Positions 46,340-58,939 are shown, numbered from the stretch's first letter. The stretch is DNA of 64,000 nucleotides from Berberis thunbergii (GCA_003290165.1 QNQO01000199.1:1-64000); one strand, 5' to 3'. Notes: generated by a model not told the origin, from the sequence alone. A program made the numbers and translations.

Positions 46340-47051
46340 CAGGATCGGTCAGTAACATAAATGGGCTTGATAAATATAACCTAGGGCGGGTGAGAGTGTT
46401 TGGGATGATTATTGATTTGGAGGATGAGTTTTAATAGGTTGAGATGAAGTTTGATAGAATATTATTTGATTAATAGGATTACTGATGGTGGGCGGAGAGG
46501 GGTATGATTTCTCATGTTGTTGAGTTAAACCAATTTGATGGACGACGACGACTAATTTATGGAGTGAAAAAGCACTTAGCCCGAGACCTGCAAAAGAAAC
46601 ACAAAGAGAAAATAGTAAACCGACAACAAAGAAATATGGAAAGCACTTAGCGAAAATATGAGGAAATGGGTGATTGAATTGTTGAAAAAATAAACAAATG
46701 AGATATAATAAGGCTGAACAGGAAACAAAACTTGAGTTCACTAGAATTTGGGAGTCGAAATACTCATTTTTTTCTTCCTTTTTTCTTAATAGGATACTAC
46801 ATGTGGAGTAACTACTGCCCCTTCTACCCATGTTGAGGAGAAAAAAAATTAAACCAAACTATCAGACGGGCTCCTAAATAGACCACAATATCTTTAGATG
46901 TTATGAAAGGGAAAATGATGGAAACAAACAGACCAAACAATGACAGTTCCTAAAGTGGTTGAAAATGATTTCATGACACTTACCCTTGGTTGTGTATATG
47001 GCACAGAATTCCCTGAAACACTTGCCACAAGTGTGCAAGGAAATTCAGTCT
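46340..47051. other. No gene seen
   Basis: May include the LINE 5' UTR. The minus-strand 140-codon frame at 46831-46409 has no recognisable domain. Confidence 0.3.
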
Positions 47052-47066
47052 TCTCTAGACGAATTT

Positions 47067-47176
47067 ATTTTTATCCCTTAACCCCTCCCACCCTAGATGT
47101 CGCCGGTTGGATTCGACCATGTGACCTAGTGATACCATCCGCCACTGCTCAACCACTGAGCCATCACAATATTGCC
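47067..47176 (-). mobile_element. tRNA-derived SINE (110 bp) with 15-bp target duplications
   Basis: On the minus strand it reads TGGCTCAGTGG (pol III A box) and, about 30 bases later, GGTCGAATCC (B box, one base short), then a short AAAAAT tail. The flanks are the exact 15-mer TCTCTAGACGAATTT at 47052-47066 and 47177-47191. It interrupts the 100-codon plus-strand frame at 46940-47242, which I do not recognise. Confidence 0.85.
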
Positions 47177-47191
47177 TCTCTAGACGAATTT

Positions 47192-49442
47192 GCAAAACAT
47201 GTATATGACTATGAAAGAAAAGATGAAATGTTGTTGAAATGAGACGATTTACTTCAAAATAACTAGTTAAGAGAATTTCTATTGATTGCGTGAAAATTGG
47301 GCATAGGCAAGGATTCTGATTTCGATATTCAAAGTGATTTTGCTCACTTGATTTTAAGCAAAATTTTTGTGGGTAAGAAAAAAATGTTAAAATTTCGAGT
47401 ATAGAGTGGGACTAATTTGAGCTTATTAATGAGTCTTTGTGATAATAGAGAGTAGAAGAAATATCATGATTTCACCACTAATGGGAAAATCATCCTAGTG
47501 TCTTGTTGCACACAACACATGATAACTGATAAAATCACAAAATGATAAAGTGGTGTTTCCAATAATTATACGAAAACAGTTATTTCTATTAGCTTCTCCT
47601 CCCTCTAAAATGCACCACTTTCCTTTCTTTCACTCCTTGCAGCAACAACATCACTTATTTGTTTATTTTTGGGTTTTTGAGTTTTGCCCCCAGTAAGTGA
47701 TGTGGAATAGAGTTTGGCCCTCATTTCTAATGCAATTGTGTCTAGCCGTCATTTTCTAATAGATTTGGTAGGTAAATAACATTGTTTGGTTAAGGTTTAC
47801 TTGTTGATTAGAATAACCCTACTGTAAATACACGTGCCTTACATGTGCAAGCTCCACAAAATTTACAGAAAATAATCTGAAGGCTTAGATATTTTATATT
47901 GATCTCTAGGCACTTCTATGGTTGACACATTAAAATCAAACCTATCATCTTCTCTATGTTCCTCATCCCAATTTCTCTGCAAAACACCCCCGTCCGTCCC
48001 CCAACCCATCCCTTCTACGCATACCCGGATTTCAAATATTGTGAGTGTCACATGCACCATGGCCGCAACCATTCAAGAAAGCCTGTGGAATCACAGACCA
48101 TCACTTAGTCAACAACGACTGTATTACAACTAGTGGAAGCAGCAATATTGGTGGTGGTGGCGGGTTGCGATGGGGGTGGTAGTAGTGTAGCTTCCAAATC
48201 TGCCCTTGCACTCAATTGGTAACCCTCGGGGATGTGTGTTGGAGCTTGGGAGTAACCCATCACTTGCAGATTGATCTTGTATGTTATGGAATCACTTGCA
48301 GATTGTCCATTGATGGAGTTATTCATTTAGGAACTCCTCTGTAATCTTTAGTAATGGATTTGTGGCAGGGAGTTATTAAATTCGGCAAGAAATCACATTT
48401 TTAGTTATTTTTCGAGCATATTGTTATACACCAGCCAATTGTGATCTAGTGTCTACCGGTTCATTCTCATGGTGTTGATAGTGTCTATCAATGATTAGCA
48501 TTTAGTTATTGAATTTCTGTTCAGGAAGCTTGTTACATAAATCTGACAACCTATGAAAGATTTCCTGGCAAATTTTTTTGATTGCATTCCTATCTTACAT
48601 GTAAATTCAGTTGTGAAAGATAAAGTACATTTTCTTTTGTGGATTGTTCGAGCTTTAACGGTTAGGTCTAGTAAGTTTCATCAGTTTAATTAGCTTTAGG
48701 TTTTGCTGGGAGGATGTTGTTTTGCAGAGAGCAGAGGGATTAGGCTAGGGACGGTGGTGTTTTATAGATGAGTTGAAGAGACAAAGAAGATGATGGGTTG
48801 ATTTTAGTTTTTTTTTCTCGTGTAATGTGCCAACCATAGAATGCTTAAAAATCGGTATAAAATATCAAAGTGTTGGATTATTTTATGTTAGTTTTACGTG
48901 CTTGCACATGCAGTTATAGTGGGGTTATTTTAGTCAACAAATAAACCTTGATCAAACAACGTCATTGACCTAATAAATTTGGTAGAAAATGTGGGTTAGA
49001 CTCAATTACATTTAAAAATGAAGACCAAACTCTATTCAACATAAACTAATGAGGGTCAAACTAAAAAAACCCATCTTTTTCCACGAAACAAAACCATCAC
49101 TTTCATTTTCCATCTTTTTTTTTTTTTTTCTAAGTCTTCTTCTTTATTTGTTCTGAAAGGGTAAAATCGAGCATAATCATGACTTTGGGGAATCAGCTTT
49201 TGACATGGAAGGAAAGGGAGAATAACAAGAAGAGAGTCGTCGTTGCCAAGATCTATGTGGTTCTCCTCATGTACGAAAACTACAAACGTCAAAGCACTAC
49301 GACAACAACAAAGTCTTAAAGGCTCTCTGTGATAAAGTTGGTTGGACTGATGAAGAGGATGACACCACTTACAATAGAGAGGAAAGACCAGAAATTAGAG
49401 TCGAGCTGTGTTGCAATTTTTCGATCAAAATACTGGAGTTTT
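47192..49442. other. No gene seen
   Basis: AT-rich sequence with short frames only. A purine/pyrimidine-rich stretch at 49080-49150 encodes nothing recognisable. Confidence 0.3.
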
Positions 49443-49451
49443 GGTTGCTGC

Positions 49452-49774
49452 CAGTGTTCTAAAAATCGGTCTAGGCACTAGGGCTTTGAAAGCTGCCCCA
49501 GGTGGGTTGAGCGTGCTAGGCGGGCTTTTGAAAAAAAAATTTATATTTTTTAATTCCAGTTCCAAAAAAATTAAGACTTTGTTTTTTTTTTAATTCATTT
49601 TGCATATGTATCTTGGCATAAATTGGAAGTAATTTGTATGCTATTTATTTAAATTTTATAAATTAAAAATTATAATAAATAAATTAAAAACCGCCTAAGC
49701 TCCATCTAGTACGTCCTCTAGGCGCTAGTCCCTTGCTCGTCGCCCGCCACCGCCTAGCCTTTTTTTAGAACTAT
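49452..49774. mobile_element. Mutator-like MITE, copy 2 (323 bp)
   Basis: Begins CAGTGTTCTAAAAATCGG and ends TTTTTTTAGAACTAT, flanked by the exact 9-mer GGTTGCTGC (49443-49451 and 49775-49783). A 9-bp duplication is typical of Mutator-like elements. Homologous to copy 1 along its full length, with shared GCATATGTATCTTGGCAT core words. Confidence 0.8.
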
Positions 49775-49783
49775 GGTTGCTGC

Positions 49784-50902
49784 TTTTTGTGATTTTAGTG
49801 TAAAAATAAAATTTATGCAAAAAACCCTCGAAAAAAGCTAAATTTTCCTTTCACTCAAAACCAAAGTTTTCGATGAAATTTCTCGAAAACTCATTCCTTG
49901 GGCATAGGTGTATGCATGCGATCAAATTTGTGCTAGTGTGGCAAGTACGCAAAGAAATGTGAATATGAATAAATGTTTAACAGAGTATTTTAAAATTAAG
50001 AAACAACTATTAAGAGAGTTTATACATGACGAAAGAGCATGGATAGGAAACTGATGACGAAAGCTAGGATGGTGGCAACAAAGTTTACACTCTAACCCGG
50101 AGAGTAAAGGTAAGAAATGTGATGTGGAATTAAGATTAAACAGCGTGAATAGGAGTGAAAATGATGCTAGTGACAATTGCGTTTATATGGAACCTCAGGT
50201 CATTTATTCTTTGTATCTCTTGTATGGGTTAAGAAGTTCTTAGTGTTCAAAACTTTGTTTATGTATATCTTTATCAGTTCTTGTAATACTCTATTATTGG
50301 TTTTATGGTTGCACCTAGTTGGTTTTATTGCATGTGTTTACTACAGAGTGAGTCCACGTTATTAACTACCATGATAATACTTTTATCTTACTGACAATAG
50401 ATATTGTGTTGACCTTATTTTGTCATTTCACTGTGAGCCATTGTTATTCGCGATTGATCTGTGCCCCGAGCACCAAAAGTTCTTTCTTCAAAGAAGTTTA
50501 TTTTTGGAACTCAAATAGGCAACAAAAGTTGGGTTCCATGATGATTGATCTAGAAACAAGTATGGATTATGTATGTGTGTCTCAAACAATAACTACACAG
50601 ATCCAAAAGATTATAGAATATGCAATGTTATGCTATGCTTGGAATTTCCATCTGGAGTAACAAACCTCGATCTTTTGTTTTTTTTGCAAACTCATGTAAT
50701 AATAAAGTAGATCAGCAACTCTTTAGTCATTTTGTTTTAATGAGAACTATATATCTTAGAGAATGTTGCATAAAAATACAAATCCGATATCGTAGTTTAT
50801 GTATTTCTACTATAAGAAATCACTGAGGTTAAGTGATGGACAGTTTGTTACTATATTTCCTTTGGTTCCAGCAAGATTGTGAAGTTATTTGTTACTGCCA
50901 TA
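49784..50902. other. No gene seen
   Basis: AT-rich flank of the CACTA element. Short frames show no domain. Confidence 0.3.
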
Positions 50903-50905
50903 CGC

Positions 50906-51545
50906 CACTACAAAAAAAATGGCAATCAGCGACGGCTAAAAACCGTCGCTGAATGAGCCAAAACCGTCGCTAAAAGGATTCAGCGACGGCACACCAACCG
51001 TCGCTATCCCGTGGCTACATTTCTGGTCGCTATTTGATTCAGCGACGGCACAATAGCCGTAGCTAATTAGCCACGGCATAAAACCGTCGCTAAACTGTAA
51101 ACTACCCGTAGCTAACAGATTTTTTTTTTAAAAAAAATTAATATTTTTATATTAGCGACGGCAAAATACCGTCGCTAATTGATTTTTTTTTAAAAATTTA
51201 ACATTTATTTATTTTAGCGACGGTATTATAGCCGTAGCTAACTGATTTTTAAAAAAAAATAAAATTTTTTATTTTAGCGACGGGAGTTTGGCCGTGGCTA
51301 ACGGATTTAAAAAAAAAATATTAAAAATTTTTATTGTAGCGACGGCCTTTTAGCCGTAGCTAACTGATTTAAAAAAATATATATATAAATTTTTTTTATT
51401 TAGCGACGGCCTTTTAGCCGTAGCTAACTGATTTTTAAAAAAAATATATAAAATATTTTTATTTTAGCGACGGTCGTGTAGCCGTAGCTAACTGATTTGA
51501 AAAAAAAAATTGTTTATTGTAGCGACGGCCTTTAAGCCGTGGCTA
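50906..51545 (-). repeat. CACTA 3' terminus and subterminal repeats
   Basis: More than a dozen AGCGACGG words in both orientations, in pairs enclosing 10-20 bases and spaced about 60-70 bases apart by A/T runs (51120-51545). Each pair (for example GCGACGGCAAAATACCGTCGC) can form a hairpin. In En/Spm such repeats bind the TNPA protein. Confidence 0.85.
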
Positions 51546-51812
51546 ACAAAATAAAATTGAAAAATAATTTTTTTATATTTAAATTATATTAATTTTAAAA
51601 TTTAGCATATACTTTTTTTTGTCATTATATTAATTTTAAAATTTGGCAAATTATAAACATCTTAAACCTGAACACAATTAAATTAATTTTTATATACTCA
51701 ATAAATTGTCCATCACAAAATAATACAATCCCAAATACTGTCATCCTCAAATTGAAATAACTACATAAAACAAAATTGTGATCGTCTATGGGACATAAAA
51801 CAAAATTTTTAC

Positions 51813-52752
51813 ATACAACACTGCTATGAACCAAATTACTGGACTGATTCCTACAACTTTGAAATCTTCTTCAAGTGATCTGTTGATGTATTTCTGAAAA
51901 TCAAATTTATTCGCATTTTGGGGGACCAAATGTGCCTGTTAATCACAAACAACATGTTTTACTCACTAAATCTATAAAATTCGTACAAGTAACTCGCTTT
52001 TACGAAGGATATGACTTACCATTATAAATTCATGTCTCACAGTAAAATAATCGACCTTGACGACAGATCGAAAGAACTGTCTAAAGAAGCATGCCTGAAA
52101 CAATAAGCAACATACTGTTAGCTAGCTAGATTAATCATTCATGCTTATAATAATTGGACTTATTCAGGAAGCATGAAGCAGTCATGGCTGTCCAATTTAA
52201 GAATGGTCTCCAATTTGTTGATTCACAAGTCAAACTCTGTATTTTTCAATCTATTCGGAACGGATTGCAACTTTTTTCAATAATAAATTAGGTGAGTTGT
52301 ACACTTGATGCGTCGATAATTAAAGCTATATAAAATTAAGCAGACATTGTAGTCACCCTACCCAAAATGAATCAAATTTAAACTAGATGTGTCTAATAAT
52401 ATACATCATTATACTTGGATACTTGGAACACATACATCATAAGGCACTATACATTCATATACTTTGCAGATACTTGGAACACATTCATATTTAAGTAGGC
52501 AAATTTTGTTATATCTTCACAATTCATTTATCTTATGGGATTGAATCAAATCAAGGCACTATACATCATTATACTTTGCAGAATTTAATGGAAAATGCAT
52601 AATAGTGTTGAATTCATAATCAGAGATAATATTTAACAAAAGAAAACATGGTTTGATTCTTACAATCCAAAGGAGAACGGGTGACTTGCTCCAGGAATTC
52701 AACTGCCTTCTCCCGTTTGATGTGTCTCTAGCAAATCTAAACCTCTCCGGAT
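51813..52752 (-). pseudogene. MLO gene fragment, three exons
   Basis: MLO proteins are seven-helix plasma-membrane proteins, some of which are powdery mildew susceptibility factors. Exon 1 (52752-52664) reads PERFRFARDTSNGRR...LLWI. Exon 2 (52094-52020) reads ACFFRQFFRSVVKVDY...RHEFIM. Exon 3 (51935 to about 51813) reads [26 protein letters not shown] and ISPVIWF. Exons 1-2 and 2-3 are bounded by AG and GT and join in phase 0, in family order. The end of exon 3 is uncertain. Helices before and after are missing, so no MLO protein can be made. The fragment sits between the CACTA subterminal repeats and the lyase fragment. Confidence 0.8.
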
Positions 52753-53184
52753 CTGTAGCACAAATATATTTTAGTACATCTTATCTATTGGAGTAATTCA
52801 CACATTTATTTTACAATCCATTGGAGTAATTCACACATTTATTAATTAGTAGACATTATTGCATATGTGGCAATTTTTTTTTTTTTCTATTCAAAACGAA
52901 TTAATAACTCAACAATTTTGATAAATCTATCAATCTTTGAAACATTCAATTACCATGTGTATACTGATACTCCACTGTTATTGTGTTAGGAACTAACCTG
53001 TGTTTGAATACATTTCTTGCAGGAATTGATGATATCAAGCTATTCCAGACTAATTTGATCTGTCAGACAGTTGATATCTTGAAGAATAGAATCTTGCAAG
53101 CCACAAACAGAGTTGAGTTGCTGTTACAAAAGACTGACAATAACAGAGATTGCTTGAGAAGAAGAATTGAATTGAATCAGGCAT
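52753..53184. other. CACTA interior, no gene recognised
   Basis: AT-rich. The plus-strand 76-codon frame at 52983-53213 has no known domain and runs into the hAT fragment. Confidence 0.3.
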
Positions 53185-53272
53185 GTTTCGAGATCGGGAC
53201 GGGATCGAGATGAGTTTGATCAATCCCAAAATGACCCAAAAAAATCGGGACGGGATCGGGTTCATTTAGAAC
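53185..53272. mobile_element. hAT fragment (right-end portion)
   Basis: GATCGGGACGGGATCG...AAAAAATCGGGACGGG matches the inner right end of the hAT element at 38450-38530, but without the TGCCCACCCCTA terminus. Confidence 0.65.
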
Positions 53273-53635
53273 CATGTTTCGGGTTTATCTTTAACTGAAT
53301 TCAACTAGATATGTAATTCTAAGCTCAGTTGGACTACATATGTAGAACATTGTTGGCTCTACGATCTTAGCCTTTCATACTCTTTAATATGCTGATTTCA
53401 TGGCTAAATTTGGCAAAGCTTGAAACTTAATTGTAATTAACATGGCACACAGACCATGAATAAAGATATACATGACGGAATTCGTCAGTCCAACAATTAG
53501 GTTCTCCAAATCCTTGCAATTTCTGGAACATGAGAGGTGCTTATATAAGCCTAGGGAACTTTCTCTTTTATCCTTTTCTAAAAGCTGCTATATATCTGAA
53601 AAACAAATACTGAAAATAAAATAAAAATGGCACAC

Positions 53636-55503
53636 CTGTTAGGCCTCTGCAATGCATTCAAATGCCAGCCTTTTGATGACATTATATCATTTACTTCGAA
53701 AATGTCGATATCTTTCGAACCGAAAGCATCAATAGTCATATCTGGCCTTCCAATGATAAATAGCTCTGGTATCTTCTTTATCCTGCAGAACAAACTCAAC
53801 AAAATAAATGTGATTTTCTTCTCTCTTTTAAGGTACAATCTAAGCACAAAACTAAAGTTCCAAGAAAAAAATATCATGACCCTTTCTGTAGGCTCTTAGA
53901 TGCTTCCATGATCCTATTTGTGTTTTCCAAGTATCCTACAAGAACACAGTTTTTTTGCCACATAATTTTAGTGAAAACTGAGGAGCAAAAGAGGGGGAAA
54001 ATTAAAAGGAAAACCTTCAATGATCTATATAACCTTCTTGGCCTAAAGCCATCATGGCCACCCAAGCCCCAACACTTAATCCCCCAGGCCTGCTTCCGGC
54101 TATGGTAGGAGAAATATAAAGACCCCCTGACCATTCCGTAACTGCAAAAAAGAAGAGGATTTAATATGATATGAGATTTATCATTGACAAAGTACAAGTT
54201 TACCAGTAAGAGAGATTCGCAGAAAGAAAACAGAAAAATACAGATCAGATGTAAAAGTTGATAGACATGTTCAAACCATCTATAGTAACTTGCCCGTGAG
54301 CCCATGTCAATCTTATTTGGTTATTCATATTCTAAACATCGTATTTGAATACAATACATTCTACTGGTTTTCAATAATCAAAAACATTATCCAAATCTCA
54401 CAATTTTACATAGTAACTTTCCTGTAAGCCCATGTCAATCTGATTTGGATATTCATATTCTAAACATTGTACCTGAATGAAAACATTCTACTGTTTTTCA
54501 ATAATCAAAACAACGTTATCCAAATCTCACAATTTTACTAAATGTTGAATCATTGGAGCACATGTTTCACTAATATGGTGTCGTTGAATGCATGCCAAAA
54601 TTGGAGCTTCAAAAGTAACAATGTCAAATATGAGTATGTATACGTCGAGGTGTCAACTGTCAATGAAACACATAATCCTCAAGTTAAGCCATCCTTGCAG
54701 CAATGCATTAAATAAATAAATTTCACAAAACAACTTGTGCCAGGATCAGAATAGAGAACGGTGTTGGGACTGGGGATGAAGAGAGCGAAGCAATCTCGTG
54801 TGCATGTTGTGAAGTGGTTTTGAGGGGTTTCGCTCTTTTCACCCCTGGACCCAACAAACGGTGTATCTATGAAAAGACAAGTGCAGTGAATATTTGAAAA
54901 CTGAAAAGTAAGAGACTCACCTGCCACAAATTGGTGTTGTTGAAGAAGTTCAGCGATAGCCATAAAAGAGGTCCATCGGCCAACAGAAAATTATAAAAGA
55001 ATTAGCACACAACTTACCAAGTAACAAAATATATAACATGCATACTTCTTTTATAAAATACAGAGCAAAAGTCTTGAACAACTTCTACGATAAATATAAA
55101 AGTACAAGCAAGATCATGTAAGTGTTCGCTAAGGATTATCAATACAAAATATATTTCTGGGACAAGTTAGAGTCCATAGACATATAGGTAGAGCTAATGA
55201 GTTTGATAAGTTTTATTCATATCCTTTTGATCAAAAATTTCCAATAATCTCAATCCTCTTCCATAGATTAAGTAAATAAGAATAAAGATACGAGTTACTA
55301 ACATTTTGAGCCGATGAAGATAGACCCACTGGCCAAATACATTTCATAGGCAAGTATCATAAACGATAAGTAATACCTTTCTGATGTCATGATTCCTGTA
55401 AAGGACTATACTTGTTCCCTTGGGTGCCAACCCATACTTATGAACATCAGCTGATATCGATGTCACTCCTTCAACAGAAAAATCAAATGGTGGAATTGGA
55501 TAC
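53636..55503 (-). pseudogene. Sphingosine-1-phosphate lyase fragment, five exons
   Basis: The enzyme is an ER-membrane, PLP-dependent lyase that ends sphingolipid degradation. Exons in order: 55503-55377 ([21 protein letters not shown], then [10 protein letters not shown] with the PLP-binding Lys in its conserved HKYG context), 54936-54921 (HQFVA, a 16-base exon), 54141-54034 ([20 protein letters not shown]), 53935-53881 (YLENTNRIMEASKSLQK), 53782-53636 (PELFIIGRPDMTI and FEVNDIMSSKGWHLNALQRP). Introns are retained, phases match at each junction, and no stop occurs in the exons. The acceptor before the 16-base exon reads AA, not AG, so that junction may be lost. About the first half and last hundred residues of the enzyme are absent. 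Confidence 0.85.
54284..54540. repeat. Tandem duplication of 127 bp in a lyase intron
   Basis: Two diverged copies of TAGTAACTT...CAATTTTAC, starting at 54284 and 54411, inside the intron between the second and third lyase exons. Confidence 0.8.
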
Positions 55504-55914
55504 CTAAAGAAAAAAAAATTCAAACATTTAATACCGACATAAAATATTTACTTCCATAAGTTCGGAATAGAAACGGAGCTGGTAAACATAGTAATGCTAA
55601 CAGCCAGTGGGTGTGTTAAGACAAGCGGCTCTAAAAAGGACAGGGCCATCCCACTTACAAATAGCAACTGCAAGAACCATGCTAAATTACAGATTCAAAA
55701 AAGAAAACAAAATTTAATAGTTTTAGAGTTAGTAATGTCCACGAGGTTTGCATAAGGTCATAAGAGTAACTAATGTAATAGATAACGGAGTTGTTACAGG
55801 TCTAAAAGCTGAGAGTTAACTCATGCCAGTAGGCGAAGGGACAAGATAAGAGGAAACTTTTGAACAAAAGCCAATTGATTGTACAAGTACCAAAACACGA
55901 ACCTTTTAAGCTAG
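55504..55914. other. No gene seen
   Basis: The preceding lyase exon is not found here, so the captured fragment begins at or near 55503. Confidence 0.35.
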
Positions 55915-57620
55915 CAATGTGTAGTGCATTGCAGTGCAGAAGGTGGTGAATGCTCACACTGGACTGCGGTTTGGCTGGACTGCAGACACGCGTAACATTG
56001 CAGTCCAGGTGGTGAAAGCTTGGCTGGACTGCGGTTTGGCTGTACAGTCCGCACTCTGCAGCACAGACAGCACTGTGGTCTGCGTAGACAGAGTGCGATG
56101 CGTGCTTCTGCTGTTCGTTTCAGGCGTAGCAGGGCGGAGATTGAAGTCTGCTGGGAAACAGGTTTGGTTCGCTTGCAGGACCCCAAGACAGGGTGCGATG
56201 GTTTTCTAGCTTGGCAGCCAGAGTGCGATGCTGACAGAGTCAGCATTCTGCGGTATGCGCTGTTACAGCGCCAGTGTCTACATTGCTGCGATTCAGAGGT
56301 CGTGCGGATAAGGGAATGCGGCGTAGCGGAGCAGACGCGTGTCACATTCCGCACTCTGCACACAAACAGCATTGTGGTCTGCGTAGACAGAGTTGCTTCT
56401 GCTGTACGTTTTTCATCTTCAGTCTGATATCAGTCAACTGTAGCTTACTTGATGTTGATCTGACAATTGCTAGTTCAAAACCCTCCTACTAATCACCCAT
56501 TGAACACCCAACGAAGAGCCGATGAACACCGCAACACATACTAACATCATATAATAAAATTCCCAAAACAAAACTAATATTTGAATTCTAAACTGGGGGG
56601 ATGTTCTAGCTCCCCAAGTCAAAGGAGAATGAAGACATGGAAAGCACTAAAACCTCACGATCTCCGTTGAAAAACTATTCCATTTCTCAGTCACAAACAC
56701 CACATTTTTTTTTATACTGACATCCATCAATTCATTACAAAGACAGGTTTGTAATCCCACATGCCTTCTTAGCCCACCTTCCGACCAAACCACCCCAACA
56801 ATCATTTTATTTTCTTTTGAAAAGGCACCCTATTATGAGCAAGTACTATTCTATAATTTAGCTCGTTTGGTTCCAATAATATCGACAACTAAAAAATAGT
56901 TAGAATTGATGATGGGTGTGTACTCAGCTAAGCATTATTGCGATTTATTTAAGAGTTCTTATGTTTTTAGTTCATTTTTAATGATTTTCCCTCTCAGAGA
57001 ACGGCTTTTCTATTTTTAAATTCGAACATATATAACAACCTGGTCATAGTAGAGAACGAAAAGGAGTAAAACAAATACAATCCTTTCGTCACCTCTTTTC
57101 TTCAAATGGATGTGTCTAAGATTATCGAATAAAACACCTGCACCATCAGACGTTTAAAACTATACTCTGCACATGATCATCATGAGAAGTTGAGAACATC
57201 GTGAAGAAGGGAAAAATAAACAGTTAGGGAGGGAGCAGTTTCAAATAGTTTCAGAGTAACGGTACAAAACTTGAAGTTCAAAACCTGCAGAGTATAGTTC
57301 AAAACTTGACAGAGTCAGCATTCTGCGGTACGCGCTGTTACAGCGCCAGTGTCTACATTGCTGCGATTCAGAGGTCGTGCGGATAAGGGAATGCGGCGTA
57401 GCGGAGCAGACGCGTGTCACATTCCGCACTCTGCACACAGACAGCATTGTGGTCTGCGTAGACAGAGTTGCTTCTGCTGACAGAGTGCGATGAATTTTCA
57501 GCTTGGCAGCCAGAATACACTGCTGACAGAGTCAGCGTTCTGCTGTACGCGCTGTTACAGCGTCGGTTTTTGGCTTCTACATCGCTGCGACTAAGAGTTC
57601 GTGAGGATAAGGTGGGTGCT
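55915..57620. repeat. GC-rich repeat family with a 173-bp near-identical duplication
   Basis: The segment 56231-56404 recurs at 57307-57480 with about three changes, and a diverged third copy starts near 57523. The segments carry repeated words such as GACAGAGT, GTCTGCGTAGACAGAG and TACGCGCTGTTACAGCG. GC content is well above the surrounding AT-rich sequence. Open frames of 70-150 codons exist on both strands but look like by-products of the GC content. Segment 56405-57240 between the copies is AT-rich and featureless. Confidence 0.7.
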
Positions 57621-57963
57621 GTCCAGGTTCCTGGGCGCTGGTTATTTGGGATGAGTTCGTCTTGTGCTTTAAATATGCAATGGACTTCACGACAAGTTTT
57701 GCTTTTAATTTTTTCTTTGTGTTTTATACGGGTAAAGTCGTCACGTACCCCCGTACGTAGCGGTTGTAAAGAACACATACTACACGCACACATATACTAC
57801 ACGCACAAAGAAATAGAAATACGCATTCATGCAATCAAATGAAGGAATGCACAAGTGTGAACAAAGAACACAATATAAAGCTTCTTTAATTTATTTTAAA
57901 TTTTATTAACTATTGAAAGTAGTAAGAGATGGGAGATTATGTATAAACATGCCTATCTAGTGT

Positions 57964-58114
57964 TAGGGGTGGGCACGGGACGAGATGGGACGAGATATGC
58001 CCATCCCAATCCCATCCCGTTCATACGGGATCGGGATGGGAAAAACCTCATCCCGACCTCGTCCCATCCCAAACAGGTTCGGGACGGGACGGGATCAGCG
58101 GGAAGCCTGGACTA
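57964..58114. mobile_element. hAT fragment (left end)
   Basis: Begins TAGGGGTGGGCACGGG, like 37590, and follows that element to GGAAGCCTGGACT, where homology stops. No right end follows. Confidence 0.8.
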
Positions 58115-58939
58115 TTACATTCCCCTACTATTACATTTCCCTACTAAAGAATTGTTTTATTGTCTTTCAATTCTTTAGTTGCCTGCAAAGATCTTAAAAA
58201 CCATACTATTACATTCCCCTATATGGCCTTGAAAGCTTTACTTCATTTGAAAAAAGAATTCTCAGTACTAGCAATCAGCTGATGCACAAGTAATGTTTTT
58301 TCTCTTTTAAGCCTATCCTATTTCGTTTTAGTCATACTCTAATTCCTTTCTAGCTACACTCCTTGAATAAGGTCAAATGGTAGCATCCACCAAGGAGTGT
58401 TTGTGAGGTAAACACACTCTCATTTAACCTATTAATCTTTAGTTATAGACACCCTATAGCTGACATTGATAGTCGGACATGTGCCCGCATGAATTTCACC
58501 CAAGAACCTCATTACACTGGGCTTGGTCCTGTTAATTGACTTTAAATGAATGGAATTTATGTATATAAAAAATTAAAATTAAATCTATATTTTACAATAA
58601 CCATTCTGAACCATTTATTTGGAAGTTTGGAAAAAAAAAACTCCAAAGTACCCCCTTTGTCTTGTAATAAACAATAATCATCCACTCTTTTCCTAAAACA
58701 ATGTCATTTTTTTCTCACACTCCTTCTATCATCTTCTTCCCCAAATCTCCACCAAACAATTTCTGTAAATCATAATATCATCTTCTTTCCCTTCACCAAA
58801 CAAACTTTTTATATCATAATATTAGGTTGTTCAAACTTTGTATATCATAATATCTAGCTTTTGTATTTACTAGAACCTTTAATCTGAGCTTAATAAACAG
58901 AAAATTGTTAAAAAAAAAAACTTGCAAATGAGATTAGTA
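58115..58939. other. No gene seen
   Basis: AT-rich. The word ACTATTACATTCCCCTA occurs near 58111 and again near 58204. Confidence 0.35.

Noticed and set aside
46940..47242. 100-codon plus-strand frame as a gene
   Set aside because: Its middle is the reverse complement of the SINE; removing the SINE does not give a recognisable protein.
55911..56427. Long frames on both strands in the GC-rich repeat (for example 153 and 135 codons)
   Set aside because: Open frames on both strands of a GC-rich repeat with no domain, partly repeated at 57241-57800; most likely a composition effect.
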